This document shows, piece after piece, positions 8,297 to 14,789 of a stretch of 21,045 nt of DNA. Position numbers and translations under genes: made by a program. Source of the DNA: WS-2 sp036507005 (GTDB taxonomy: Bacteria; Eisenbacteria; RBG-16-71-46); assembly GCA_036507005.1 (NCBI GenBank), contig DASXQT010000002.1, positions 1-21,045 of the forward strand, written 5' to 3'. The first letter of the stretch is position 1; every line of letters starts with the position of its first letter. The notes beneath the pieces are model-generated. The model was not told the origin of the DNA, searched no databases, and saw only the letters and a program-made list of their open reading frames with translations.

Positions 8297-8385
8297 CGGG
8301 GTAGCCCCATACCCGGTAGGGGCGCGGCGCCTCGGGACGCCGCGCGCGCAGCACGAAGACCACGATCCCGGTCGCGGCGTGGAAC
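8297..8385 (-). pseudogene. Orphan 89-bp fragment of an APC permease gene (87/89 identical to 10397-10485)
   Basis: These 89 bases repeat positions 10397-10485 at an exact 2100-bp offset, with two differences (8362 and 8377). Identity stops abruptly at both ends. The duplicated stretch on the minus strand encodes the permease segment around ATGIxVFVLRARRPEAPRPY, in the same orientation as the intact gene. Both differences change a residue (Ala/Val). The fragment has no start or stop of its own and fills most of the gap between the lipoprotein stop and the next gene's ribosome binding site. An internal hairpin (8322-8329 with 8338-8345) is present but has no T run. Confidence 0.85.
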
Positions 8386-8420
8386 GGATGGTAACGGGAC
8401 TCGTCACGAGGAGGACGTCG

Positions 8421-10229
8421 ATGCGTCCTCGGGTCGCCCTGGTCGTTTGGCTCGTCGCGGGTCTTGCCGCCTTTCCGGCAAGGTCCCGGTCCGCCTGTCC
8501 GCCCGACGGCGGCGCCCTGTGCACGGCGCCTGGCGACCAGTACCAGCTCGCGGGTGATGCCCTCTTCTTCGACTTCGGCACCCTCGGCCCGATCCACGGC
8601 ATGTACGTGGCCTGGACCGACCTCAGGAACGCGTCGACTTCCGGTCCAGACATCTACTACACCCGCAACTTGTCGTGCGTCGATTCGACCACCGCGACCG
8701 GGGCCGCGCTTTGTACCGAGCCAGGGGCCCAGGAGCGTCCCAGCCTGGCTATATCGGGCAAGCCCGGCAGGCATCCCTTCCCAGGAACCCAGGGGTTCGG
8801 CGTTCCCGTGGTCTGGCAGGACGCCCGCGGCGCCGATTGGGACATCTACTCGCGCCGTGTCGCCGGTGCCACCCCGTTTGCCCCCGGGCCCTTCGCATGG
8901 GACATGACATCGATCGCGATCTGTACCGAGACGGGAGATCAGACGGTGCCCCAGGTGGTGGGGTGGGGGTACGGCGGGGCGATCGCGGCCTGGGTGGATC
9001 GGCGCTCCGGAAACGCCGACATCTACGCCCAGTGCCTCGACAGCGTGGGAACGGCACTGTGGGGAACGGGAGGCATCCCGGTCTGCACGGCATCGGGGGA
9101 TCAGACGGACCTGCGCATCATTCCCGATTCGCCGGTCGCGCAGGAGAACCGTGGTGCATGGCTGTTCTGGCTGGACTGGAGAGGCGACGCCGCCATCTAC
9201 GGGATGCGGCTGGATGCCAGCGGCGCGGCCGCGCCAGGATGGAGCGCGAACGGCAACCGGGTGTCGGGCAGCCCGGCCGTCCCGCTCGACTTCGTCGCTC
9301 GTCCAACGGGCGGAGGCGCTTCGGTCGTTTTCTGGACCGACGCGCGCGACGACCCGGGCGGCGACGTCTACGGCCAGCGGATCGAGGGCGATGGGACGAT
9401 CGCGACGGGGTGGTCGGCCGATGGTCAGGTGGTGGCCGCCGGGCCCGATGCTCAGACCCTGAGCGATGCGACCAGCGACTCGGGCGCCGGCGGCTTCGCG
9501 ATATGGATCGAAGAGCCGAGCGCGCTCGACGCGCCATTCGGCGCAACGGACGCCGACCTGCGCGCGCAGCACGTCACTGATTCAGGCGCGATCGATCCGG
9601 CCTGGCCCGCGAACGGCGTGGTGATCTGCGACGCCCCGGGCCGCCAGGACGAAGCGCGCGCCGATGCGAGAGACTGGGGTTTCATCGTGATCTGGACGGA
9701 TCGGCGGAATGGTCAGGCCGATCCGGACCTCTATGGCGTCGGAATCGAAACCTCCGGTGCGGTTCGGTCGGGCTGGACGCCGGGCGGGACGGTCATCTCG
9801 GACGCGGCCGACGCGCAGCAGTCCGTGCTCTTCATGAAGCTGGGTCGCCTCGCGTGGGTCGATGACCGGGACCGCGGGCTGAACGGCGCCGACGTCTACG
9901 GCTCGAACGTCACGGACGGTGGGCAGGTGGAAGTTCCCGCACCCCTGGCGGGCCACGTGGCGCTGGGGCCGGCGCAGCCGAACCCGAGCCGGGGCACGGT
10001 GTCGTTCGCGTTGGACTTGGTGGAGAACGCTCGGGTCGATGCCGCGGTCGTCGATCTCGCGGGTCGCACCGTGCGGCGCATCGCCTCGGGCCACCGCCTG
10101 GCGGGAAGCGGCTGGATCACCTGGGACGGCGCGGATTCCCGAGGGAACCGGGCCGCGCCCGGCGTCTATTTCGTCGCCGTGCGCGTCGACGGGACCGAGC
10201 TGAAACGCAGGTTCGTCCGGATCCGTTGA
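8421..10229 (+). CDS. Secreted eight-repeat propeller-like protein with C-terminal sorting domain
   Basis: ATG 8421 is preferred over the in-frame ATG 8379 because GAGGAGGA (8408-8415) sits 5 nt upstream and the protein then begins directly with a signal peptide (MRPR, then a hydrophobic stretch to about residue 19). The 602-residue product contains about eight repeats of 50-73 residues. Each has a CTxxGDQ-like lead and a core W-x-D-x-R followed by D-I/V/L-Y, as in WTDLRN, WQDARG, WVDRRS, WLDWRG, WTDARD and WTDRRN. The sixth copy (WIEEPS) is degenerate. This suggests a beta-propeller, possibly with paired Cys in some blades. The last ~88 residues are a FlgD-like/T9SS-type sorting domain (AQPNPSRG, DLAGRTVRRI, TWDGADSRG, PGVYFVAV), homologous to the end of the metalloprotease at 2-2539. 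The ligand is unknown. Confidence 0.88.
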   Translation: MRPRVALVVWLVAGLAAFPARSRSACPPDGGALCTAPGDQYQLAGDALFFDFGTLGPIHGMYVAWTDLRNASTSGPDIYYTRNLSCVDSTTATGAALCTEPGAQERPSLAISGKPGRHPFPGTQGFGVPVVWQDARGADWDIYSRRVAGATPFAPGPFAWDMTSIAICTETGDQTVPQVVGWGYGGAIAAWVDRRSGNADIYAQCLDSVGTALWGTGGIPVCTASGDQTDLRIIPDSPVAQENRGAWLFWLDWRGDAAIYGMRLDASGAAAPGWSANGNRVSGSPAVPLDFVARPTGGGASVVFWTDARDDPGGDVYGQRIEGDGTIATGWSADGQVVAAGPDAQTLSDATSDSGAGGFAIWIEEPSALDAPFGATDADLRAQHVTDSGAIDPAWPANGVVICDAPGRQDEARADARDWGFIVIWTDRRNGQADPDLYGVGIETSGAVRSGWTPGGTVISDAADAQQSVLFMKLGRLAWVDDRDRGLNGADVYGSNVTDGGQVEVPAPLAGHVALGPAQPNPSRGTVSFALDLVENARVDAAVVDLAGRTVRRIASGHRLAGSGWITWDGADSRGNRAAPGVYFVAVRVDGTELKRRFVRIR

Positions 10230-10231
10230 CG

Positions 10232-10253
10232 CCGCGCGGGCTCAGCCGCGCGG
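10232..10253. terminator. Hairpin between convergent genes, weak bidirectional terminator candidate
   Basis: Two copies of CCGCGCGG (10232-10239 and 10246-10253) can form an 8-bp stem with a 6-nt loop. The permease stop codon (10242-10244) lies in the loop. It lies 3 nt after the stop of the upstream gene. There is no T run on either side, so efficiency as an intrinsic terminator is doubtful. Confidence 0.35.
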
Positions 10254-11654
10254 GGCGCGATCCCCGCGCTTCCACCACGCATACGCCGGCCAGCCGAGCG
10301 CGATGCAGCCGAGCCCGAGCAGGGACTCGCGCGGCTTCTCGGCGAGGGCGCTCACCACGAGCCAGCCCGTGCCCGCGATGAACAGGGCGGGAACGACGGG
10401 GTAGCCCCATACCCGGTAGGGGCGCGGCGCCTCGGGACGCCGCGCGCGCAGCACGAAGACCGCGATCCCGGTCGCGACGTGGAACAGGACCGCCGCGAAC
10501 GTCACCCAGGTGAAGAGCTGGACGTAGGTCCCGCTCAGCGCCAGGACCGTGGCCCACGCGCTCTGCAGCCACAGGCTGCGCACCGGGGTACGGAAGCGCG
10601 GGTGGATCCCGGCGATGCCGCGGAAGAAGACGCCGTCTTCCGCCATGGACGGGTAGATCCGCGAGCTGTAGAGGATGGTGGAGGCCAGGCAGCCGAACGA
10701 GGCCACCACGACCGCGAGCGACATCGCCCGCGCGCCGCCCGCCCCGAACAGCGCGCGCGCGGCGTCCTCGGCGCTGCGCGTCCCGGCCGCGAGCGCCCCG
10801 CCCGGCAGCGCGCGCAGGTACACCGCGTTCATCCCGACGTAGAGCGCGGTCACGGCGAGCGTCCCGAGAATCAGCCCGACCGGGAGGGTGCGCTCGGGAT
10901 TCCTGAGCTCGCCGGCCGAGAACGTGAGCCCGTACCAGCCGTCGTAGGTCCAGAGCGCGGCGACCATGGCGATCCCGATCGCGCCGAGCAGCGGCCCCGC
11001 GTGTGCTGCGGCGGGCGCGGCGGCGGGCGCCGGGCCCGCGAAGCCGAGCCCGATGAAGGCGAGGATCGCTCCCACCTTGAGCACCGTGAGCGCGTTCTGG
11101 GTCGCGACCCCGGGCCCGGCCCCGAGGTGGTTGACGACGGTGAGCGCGAGGATCGCGATGGCCGCGGCGAGCTGGGCGCCGCTCGGGGCCCAGTGCCACG
11201 GGCCGAGCGGGACCGAGAACGGCACGTGGCCGCTCCCGAACCACGGGACGAAGCTCCCGAAGTACTCGCCGAAGCCCACTGCGATCGCGGCGATCCCGCC
11301 CGACATGATGACGAGCAGCGAGGCCCAGCCGTAGAAGAAGCCCCACGGCGTCCCGTAGGCCTCCTTCAGATAGGCGTAGATCCCGCCCGCGCGCGGGAAG
11401 AGCGTGCCGAGCTCGGCGTAGGTGAGCGCCCCGGCGAGCGCGAGCACTCCGCCCGTGGCCCATACGGCGAGGACGAGCGCCGGGCTGCCGACCGCGCGCG
11501 CGACGTCGCCGCCGGTGAGGAAGATCCCGGTGCCGATCACGGAGCCGATCGTGAGCAGCGTGCCGTCGAGCGCGCCGAGCCGGCGCTCGAGCCCCGGGGG
11601 AGGAGCCGCGGGCGCGCCGCCCGGGCGCGAAGCGAAGCGCAAGCTCGTCCTCAT
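10242..11654 (-). CDS. APC-superfamily amino-acid permease
   Basis: 470 residues with about 12 hydrophobic segments, the usual size for the family. The first membrane helix carries the unwound substrate-binding motif GSVIGTGIF, followed by the conserved GGIYAYLKEAYG region before TM3. This fits LAT/AGT-type amino-acid transport across the inner membrane, probably proton-coupled or exchange; the substrate cannot be read from sequence. The start at 11654 has GAGGAGGG (complement of 11658-11665) 3 nt upstream. A possible minus-strand -10 TATCTT lies at 11687-11692, but no good -35 is visible. The gene is divergent from the exosortase operon. An 89-bp part of it (10397-10485) is duplicated at 8297-8385. 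Confidence 0.92.
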   Translation of the reverse strand: MRTSLRFASRPGGAPAAPPPGLERRLGALDGTLLTIGSVIGTGIFLTGGDVARAVGSPALVLAVWATGGVLALAGALTYAELGTLFPRAGGIYAYLKEAYGTPWGFFYGWASLLVIMSGGIAAIAVGFGEYFGSFVPWFGSGHVPFSVPLGPWHWAPSGAQLAAAIAILALTVVNHLGAGPGVATQNALTVLKVGAILAFIGLGFAGPAPAAAPAAAHAGPLLGAIGIAMVAALWTYDGWYGLTFSAGELRNPERTLPVGLILGTLAVTALYVGMNAVYLRALPGGALAAGTRSAEDAARALFGAGGARAMSLAVVVASFGCLASTILYSSRIYPSMAEDGVFFRGIAGIHPRFRTPVRSLWLQSAWATVLALSGTYVQLFTWVTFAAVLFHVATGIAVFVLRARRPEAPRPYRVWGYPVVPALFIAGTGWLVVSALAEKPRESLLGLGCIALGWPAYAWWKRGDRAPRG

Positions 11655-11799
11655 CGGCCCTCCTCGCGGCGGAAATCAGGCCGCGGAAGATACGCGAGCG
11701 CCGGTCCCGGCGACCAGCGCGCGCGCCGCGAGCGGGCGCGGCGCCCACTCGCTCCGGAGCGAGCGGGGGATGCCTCGGGCCGGCGCCGCCGTGCGGCGA

Positions 11800-11829
11800 T
11801 TGACAGCGCGCGGACCCGCCGCCCAGAAT
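11800..11829 (+). promoter_or_regulatory. Sigma70-type promoter of the exosortase operon
   Basis: A perfect -35 TTGACA (11800-11805) is followed by an 18-nt spacer and CAGAAT (11824-11829; 4 of 6 matches to TATAAT). The predicted transcript starts near 11836, leaving a leader of about 28 nt with GAGG at 11855-11858 before ATG 11864. Confidence 0.68.
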
Positions 11830-11863
11830 CGTCGCTCCCTCGACCTCATCCACCGAGGCTCTC

Positions 11864-12421
11864 ATGCCGGGCCCGACACGAACACCCACGCCGCCGTCGC
11901 GGGCCGAGGCGCGCGCCGCTCCGCGCCGGTCCGAGACCCGCGCCGTGCTCGCGTTCCTCCTGCGCTTCGCCGGGGGCTGGATCGCGGCGCTCGTGCTGGT
12001 CGCGCTCGTGCCCGCCATCGACCGCTGGGCGGTGCGCCACACGGTCTCGAGCCTGATGCTCGTCACGCGCCTGTTCGGCGTTCCGAGCGGGGCCGCCGAG
12101 GCCGACGTCCACATCGCCGGCGTGGCGATCCAGATCGTGCCCGACTGCACGCCGCTCATGCCGACCGCCGCGCTGTGGATCGCGATCGCCGCGTTTCCCG
12201 CATCGCCCCGGCGCAAGCTGTGGGGCCTGGCGGGGGGAGCCGCGCTGCTCTGGCTCTACAACCTGGCGCGCATCCTGGCGCTGATCCCGGTGCTGGCCCA
12301 CCGGCCCGAGCTGTTCGACTTCGTCCACGTCTACCTGTGGCAGACCGTGACGCTGCTCGTGGTGTTCGCGCTGTTCCTGCTGTGGCTCAGGCTCCCGCAC
12401 CCCGTGACCGCGCGCCCATGA
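11864..12421 (+). CDS. Short exosortase/archaeosortase-family protein (XrtH-like)
   Basis: This 185-residue integral-membrane protein has about five hydrophobic helices after a basic, Pro/Arg-rich N-terminus. It carries the exosortase triad in order: C95 in PDCTPLMPT, R136 in LYNLARI and H155 in FVHVYLWQ. The family cleaves C-terminal sorting tripartite signals (such as PEP-CTERM) at the cytoplasmic membrane by a Cys transpeptidase-like mechanism. The short length and the C-terminal HVYLWQ motif are most like XrtH as I remember it. The residues after the Cys are TP instead of the usual SG/NG. Its stop overlaps the next gene's start (ATGA), so the two are translationally coupled. No protein in this window ends in a recognisable PEP-CTERM-like tail, so its substrates lie elsewhere. 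Confidence 0.8.
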   Translation: MPGPTRTPTPPSRAEARAAPRRSETRAVLAFLLRFAGGWIAALVLVALVPAIDRWAVRHTVSSLMLVTRLFGVPSGAAEADVHIAGVAIQIVPDCTPLMPTAALWIAIAAFPASPRRKLWGLAGGAALLWLYNLARILALIPVLAHRPELFDFVHVYLWQTVTLLVVFALFLLWLRLPHPVTARP

Positions 12422-12897
12422 AGTGGCTGCTGCGCTTCCTGCTCTGGGCGACGCTGCTCGCCGTCCCGTGCTTCCTGGTCTCGCACGGCTACCAGCGCGC
12501 GCTGGCGCGCGCCGCGGGCGCGGTGTTCGCGGCGGTGGGGCAGGGGGTCGAGATCGACGACGTCGAGGTGATGGCGCCGTTCGACCTCGCCATCTTCGTC
12601 GCGATGTGCCTGGCGAGCTTCTCCGCGCCGTGGGCGGCGCGGCGGCGGGCGCTGGCGATCGGCATCCCATCGCTGGTGGCGATCGAGGTGCTCACCGTGG
12701 TCGCGGGGATCGCGGCCTACATGGTGTGGCCCGGGCAGGCCCGGCCGCTCGAGACCGGCCTGCGCCTCACCGGCTCGCTGATGGAGACCATTCCCTGGGT
12801 GGGCGCCGCGGGGGTGTGGCTGCTGCTGCTCGGCGCCTGGGAGCTGCGCTTCCTGCCGGCCGCGGGCAAGCCCGGGGCGAAGCACCGGGCGGCGTGA
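12418..12897 (+). CDS. Exosortase-linked integral membrane protein, function unknown
   Basis: 159 residues with four predicted membrane helices (about 3-22, 60-77, 83-106, 128-146) and an amphipathic segment at about 25-50. The start codon overlaps the exosortase stop in ATGA, giving strong translational coupling. I recognise no catalytic motif. Small membrane partners are known next to XrtH-type exosortases, and this protein fits that place and size, so a role as exosortase accessory factor is inferred from context only. A hairpin follows the stop, making this the end of a two-gene operon. Confidence 0.78.
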   Translation: MKWLLRFLLWATLLAVPCFLVSHGYQRALARAAGAVFAAVGQGVEIDDVEVMAPFDLAIFVAMCLASFSAPWAARRRALAIGIPSLVAIEVLTVVAGIAAYMVWPGQARPLETGLRLTGSLMETIPWVGAAGVWLLLLGAWELRFLPAAGKPGAKHRAA

Positions 12898-12912
12898 GGC
12901 CGCTCGCGGCGG

Positions 12913-12945
12913 GCGCCGGCGTTGCGCGTCGCCCCGCGCCGGCGC
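12913..12945 (+). terminator. Stem-loop after the exosortase operon
   Basis: A perfect 9-bp stem (12913-12921 with 12937-12945) encloses a 15-nt loop 15 nt after the stop codon. It is followed by GCGCTTTCC rather than a long T run, so termination may be partial. Confidence 0.4.
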
Positions 12946-13023
12946 GCGCTTTCCGTCGCCCGCCCGCGCTTGCTACAGTCCGGCTCGTTCGCCCGCCGTC
13001 CGCGTTTCCCACCGGAGATCGCC

Positions 13024-13473
13024 ATGCGAAAGCCGACCCACGCCGATGCCGCGCTCCTGATCCGCCTCTACGAGGTGCGCCGCGACCCCGAGCTGCGCCG
13101 CGCCCGCGAGTGGTTCCTGCACGAGTTCAAGCCCGGCGACTGGAGCGACATCAAGGCGCGCTACATGTCGTTCAGCGACGAGGACCGCTGGTTCCGGATG
13201 ACGACCTCGTACTGGGAGATGGTGGGCTCGCTCGTGAACCGCGACGTGCTCCACCCCGAGATCTTCTTCGACCACACCGGCGAGGACATCGTCACCTGGG
13301 AGCGCTGCAAGCCGTGGGTCGCGGGCGGGCGCGCCGACATCCGCCCCAGCTACCTGATCCAGTTCGAGCGCATGGTGGCCGCGCACCAGGAGTACCGCAA
13401 GCGCGTGAACGCCGAGGTGCTGGCGGCCGCGGCGGGCGGCGCCGCGCCGCGCGCGCGCAAGCGCGGAAAATGA
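13024..13473 (+). CDS. Conserved-looking small soluble protein of unknown function
   Basis: 149 residues from ATG 13024, which has GGAGA 5-9 nt upstream. The frame extends further 5' only through GC-rich intergenic sequence. The protein is mostly helical and charged, with no signal peptide or membrane helix. Visible features are RLYEVRRDPELRRAREW, WFLHEFKPGDW, a central RWFRMTTSYWEMVG and a basic C-terminal tail (APRARKRGK). The Arg/Trp-rich helical pattern recalls DUF4760-type proteins, but I cannot confirm this. A possible -10 TGCTACAGT lies at 12971-12979 with a weak -35. The gene ends 39 nt before aroC and may be cotranscribed with it. Confidence 0.75.
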   Translation: MRKPTHADAALLIRLYEVRRDPELRRAREWFLHEFKPGDWSDIKARYMSFSDEDRWFRMTTSYWEMVGSLVNRDVLHPEIFFDHTGEDIVTWERCKPWVAGGRADIRPSYLIQFERMVAAHQEYRKRVNAEVLAAAAGGAAPRARKRGK

Positions 13474-13512
13474 GCGCGGGGCCTCGCCGGATCGCGCGCC
13501 GGGCGGACTGAC

Positions 13513-14574
13513 GTGTCCTCCTCGTTCGGCCGGCTGTTCGTCGTCACCACCTTCGGCGAGTCGCACGGCCCGGCGGTCGGCGTGGTGGTGGACGGCATGC
13601 CGCCCGGCGTGCTCGTGGACGTGGCCGAGGTCCAGCGCGAGCTGGACCGCAGGCGCCCCGGGCAGAGCGCGCTCACCACCCAGCGCAAGGAGGGGGACCA
13701 GGTCGAGGTGCTGTCCGGCCTGTTCGAGGGCACGACCCTGGGCACGCCGATCGCGATGCTGGTGCGCAACACCGACGCGCGCTCCCAGGACTACGACGCG
13801 CTCAAGGACGTGTTCCGCCCCGGCCACGCCGACTACACGTACTGGGAGAAGTACGGCGTGCGCGACCACCGCGGGGGCGGCCGCGCCTCGGGGCGCGAGA
13901 CGGTGGGGCGGGTGGCCGCCGGAGCGCTCGCGCGGATCGCGCTCCGCAGCGTGGGCGTGACGATCGCGGGCGGCACGGTGCAGGTCGGCGAGGTGCGGGC
14001 CGAGGCCCGCGACTGGTCCGAGGTCGAGAAGAACCCGGTGCGCTGCCCCGATTCCAGGGCGGCCGCGAAGATGGCGGAGCGCATCGAGCGCGCCCGCGAC
14101 GCGAAGGACTCGGTGGGCGGCGTGGTCGAGGTGGTGGCCGAGGGCGTGCCCGCGGGCTGGGGCGATCCCACCATGGACAAGCTCGACGCCGCCCTCGGTG
14201 CGGCGATGCTCTCGATTCCGGCGACCAAGGGGGTCGAGATCGGCAGCGGGTTCGCGATGGCCGAGCGCGCGGGATCGGAGACCAACGACGTCTACGACGG
14301 CCAGCGCTTCCTCACCAACTTCGCCGGCGGCATCTCGGGCGGGATCTCGAACGGCGCGCCGGTGGTGGTGCGAGTCGCGGTGCGGCCCGCGACCTCGATC
14401 GGCAAGCCCCAGACCGCGGCGACCAAGGAGGGCGGCACGACCACGATCGCGATCGAGGGCCGCCACGACCCCTGCATCTGCCCGCGCGTGGTGCCGGTGG
14501 CGGAGAGCATGATGGCCCTGGTGCTGGCCGACGCCTGGCTCCGGCAGCGCGCCCTGCGCGGGCGGGAGCGGTGA
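13513..14574 (+). CDS. aroC: Chorismate synthase
   Basis: 353 residues covering the full family length. The enzyme converts 5-enolpyruvylshikimate-3-phosphate to chorismate using reduced FMN, the last step of the common aromatic pathway. Signatures are FGESHGPAVGVVVDGMPPG (with the catalytic-region H18), RPGHADYTYWEKYGVRDHRGGG, GRASGRET, DSVGGVVEVVAEGVPAGWG and the C-terminal GRHDPCICPRVVPVAE. The start is GTG 13513; the ribosome binding site is poor, but the N-terminus aligns with the family as is. The gene is followed at once by the promoter-leader region of DAHP synthase, which catalyses the first step of the same pathway. Confidence 0.96.
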   Translation: MSSSFGRLFVVTTFGESHGPAVGVVVDGMPPGVLVDVAEVQRELDRRRPGQSALTTQRKEGDQVEVLSGLFEGTTLGTPIAMLVRNTDARSQDYDALKDVFRPGHADYTYWEKYGVRDHRGGGRASGRETVGRVAAGALARIALRSVGVTIAGGTVQVGEVRAEARDWSEVEKNPVRCPDSRAAAKMAERIERARDAKDSVGGVVEVVAEGVPAGWGDPTMDKLDAALGAAMLSIPATKGVEIGSGFAMAERAGSETNDVYDGQRFLTNFAGGISGGISNGAPVVVRVAVRPATSIGKPQTAATKEGGTTTIAIEGRHDPCICPRVVPVAESMMALVLADAWLRQRALRGRER

Positions 14575-14604
14575 TTGGACGCGTTCGAGACGCCGTGCTA
14601 GCGT
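14575..14604 (+). promoter_or_regulatory. Predicted promoter of the aroF leader transcript
   Basis: TTGGAC (14575-14580) begins immediately after the aroC stop. After an 18-nt spacer comes TAGCGT (14599-14604), preceded by TGC (an extended -10 feature). Transcription would begin near 14611, about 10 nt before the leader ribosome binding site. The hexamers are imperfect, so support comes mainly from spacing and context. Confidence 0.5.
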
Positions 14605-14631
14605 CGAGTCCGGATTTCGCGGAGGCTCGAC

Positions 14632-14712
14632 TTGAGAGGATGGCTTCGCATCTGGAGCTGGCGCCGATACCGCTGCGCGTGGCGTGGCGGGGAGACGGCG
14701 TCGGTGCGCTGA
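14632..14712 (+). CDS. Trp-rich leader peptide of the aroF attenuator (26 aa)
   Basis: A TTG start at 14632 has a perfect GGAGG (14621-14625) 6 nt upstream. The 26-codon frame ends at TGA 14710-14712. It contains four Trp (codons 4, 8, 10, 17), one Tyr (13) and many Arg, an extreme composition for so short a peptide: it opens with RGWLRIWSWRRY. It lies between a predicted promoter and a terminator-like hairpin upstream of the first aromatic-pathway enzyme, which is the architecture of amino-acid-sensing transcription attenuation. TGG codons are favoured by high GC content, so chance contributes. A competing frame from ATG 14640 lacks a properly spaced ribosome binding site. Confidence 0.6.
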   Translation: MRGWLRIWSWRRYRCAWRGGETASVR

Positions 14713-14738
14713 AGCCAAAGAGCCGCGCGTAGACTCCC

Positions 14739-14767
14739 CGCCCATGCCCTCGCGGCGTGGGCGTTTT
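14739..14767 (+). terminator. Attenuator terminator hairpin upstream of aroF
   Basis: An 8-bp stem (14739-14746 with 14756-14763, one G-U pair) and a 9-nt loop are followed directly by TTTT (14764-14767), 22 nt before the aroF start. An alternative pairing is visible: GGCGGGG at 14686-14692, inside the leader frame, is complementary to CCCCGCC at 14736-14742, which includes the first half of the terminator 5' arm. Ribosomes stalled at Trp codons 4-10 would leave 14686-14692 free to form this antiterminator. Ribosomes that reach the stop codon would cover it and allow termination. Confidence 0.55.
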
Positions 14768-14789
14768 CGTTGGAGCGCAGGAACGAAAC

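Noticed and set aside
10117..12216. Minus-strand open frame of 699 codons overlapping the permease gene
   Set aside because: Low-complexity Arg-rich translation in another frame of the permease. The permease frame itself has membrane helices and the APC motif.
14640..14732. Alternative leader frame from ATG 14640 upstream of aroF
   Set aside because: Its purine-rich sequence touches the start codon, so there is no usable spacing, and its composition is ordinary (two codons beyond Trp 15 at most). The TTG 14632 frame has correct spacing and the Trp cluster. It remains a fallback if the attenuator is disproved.
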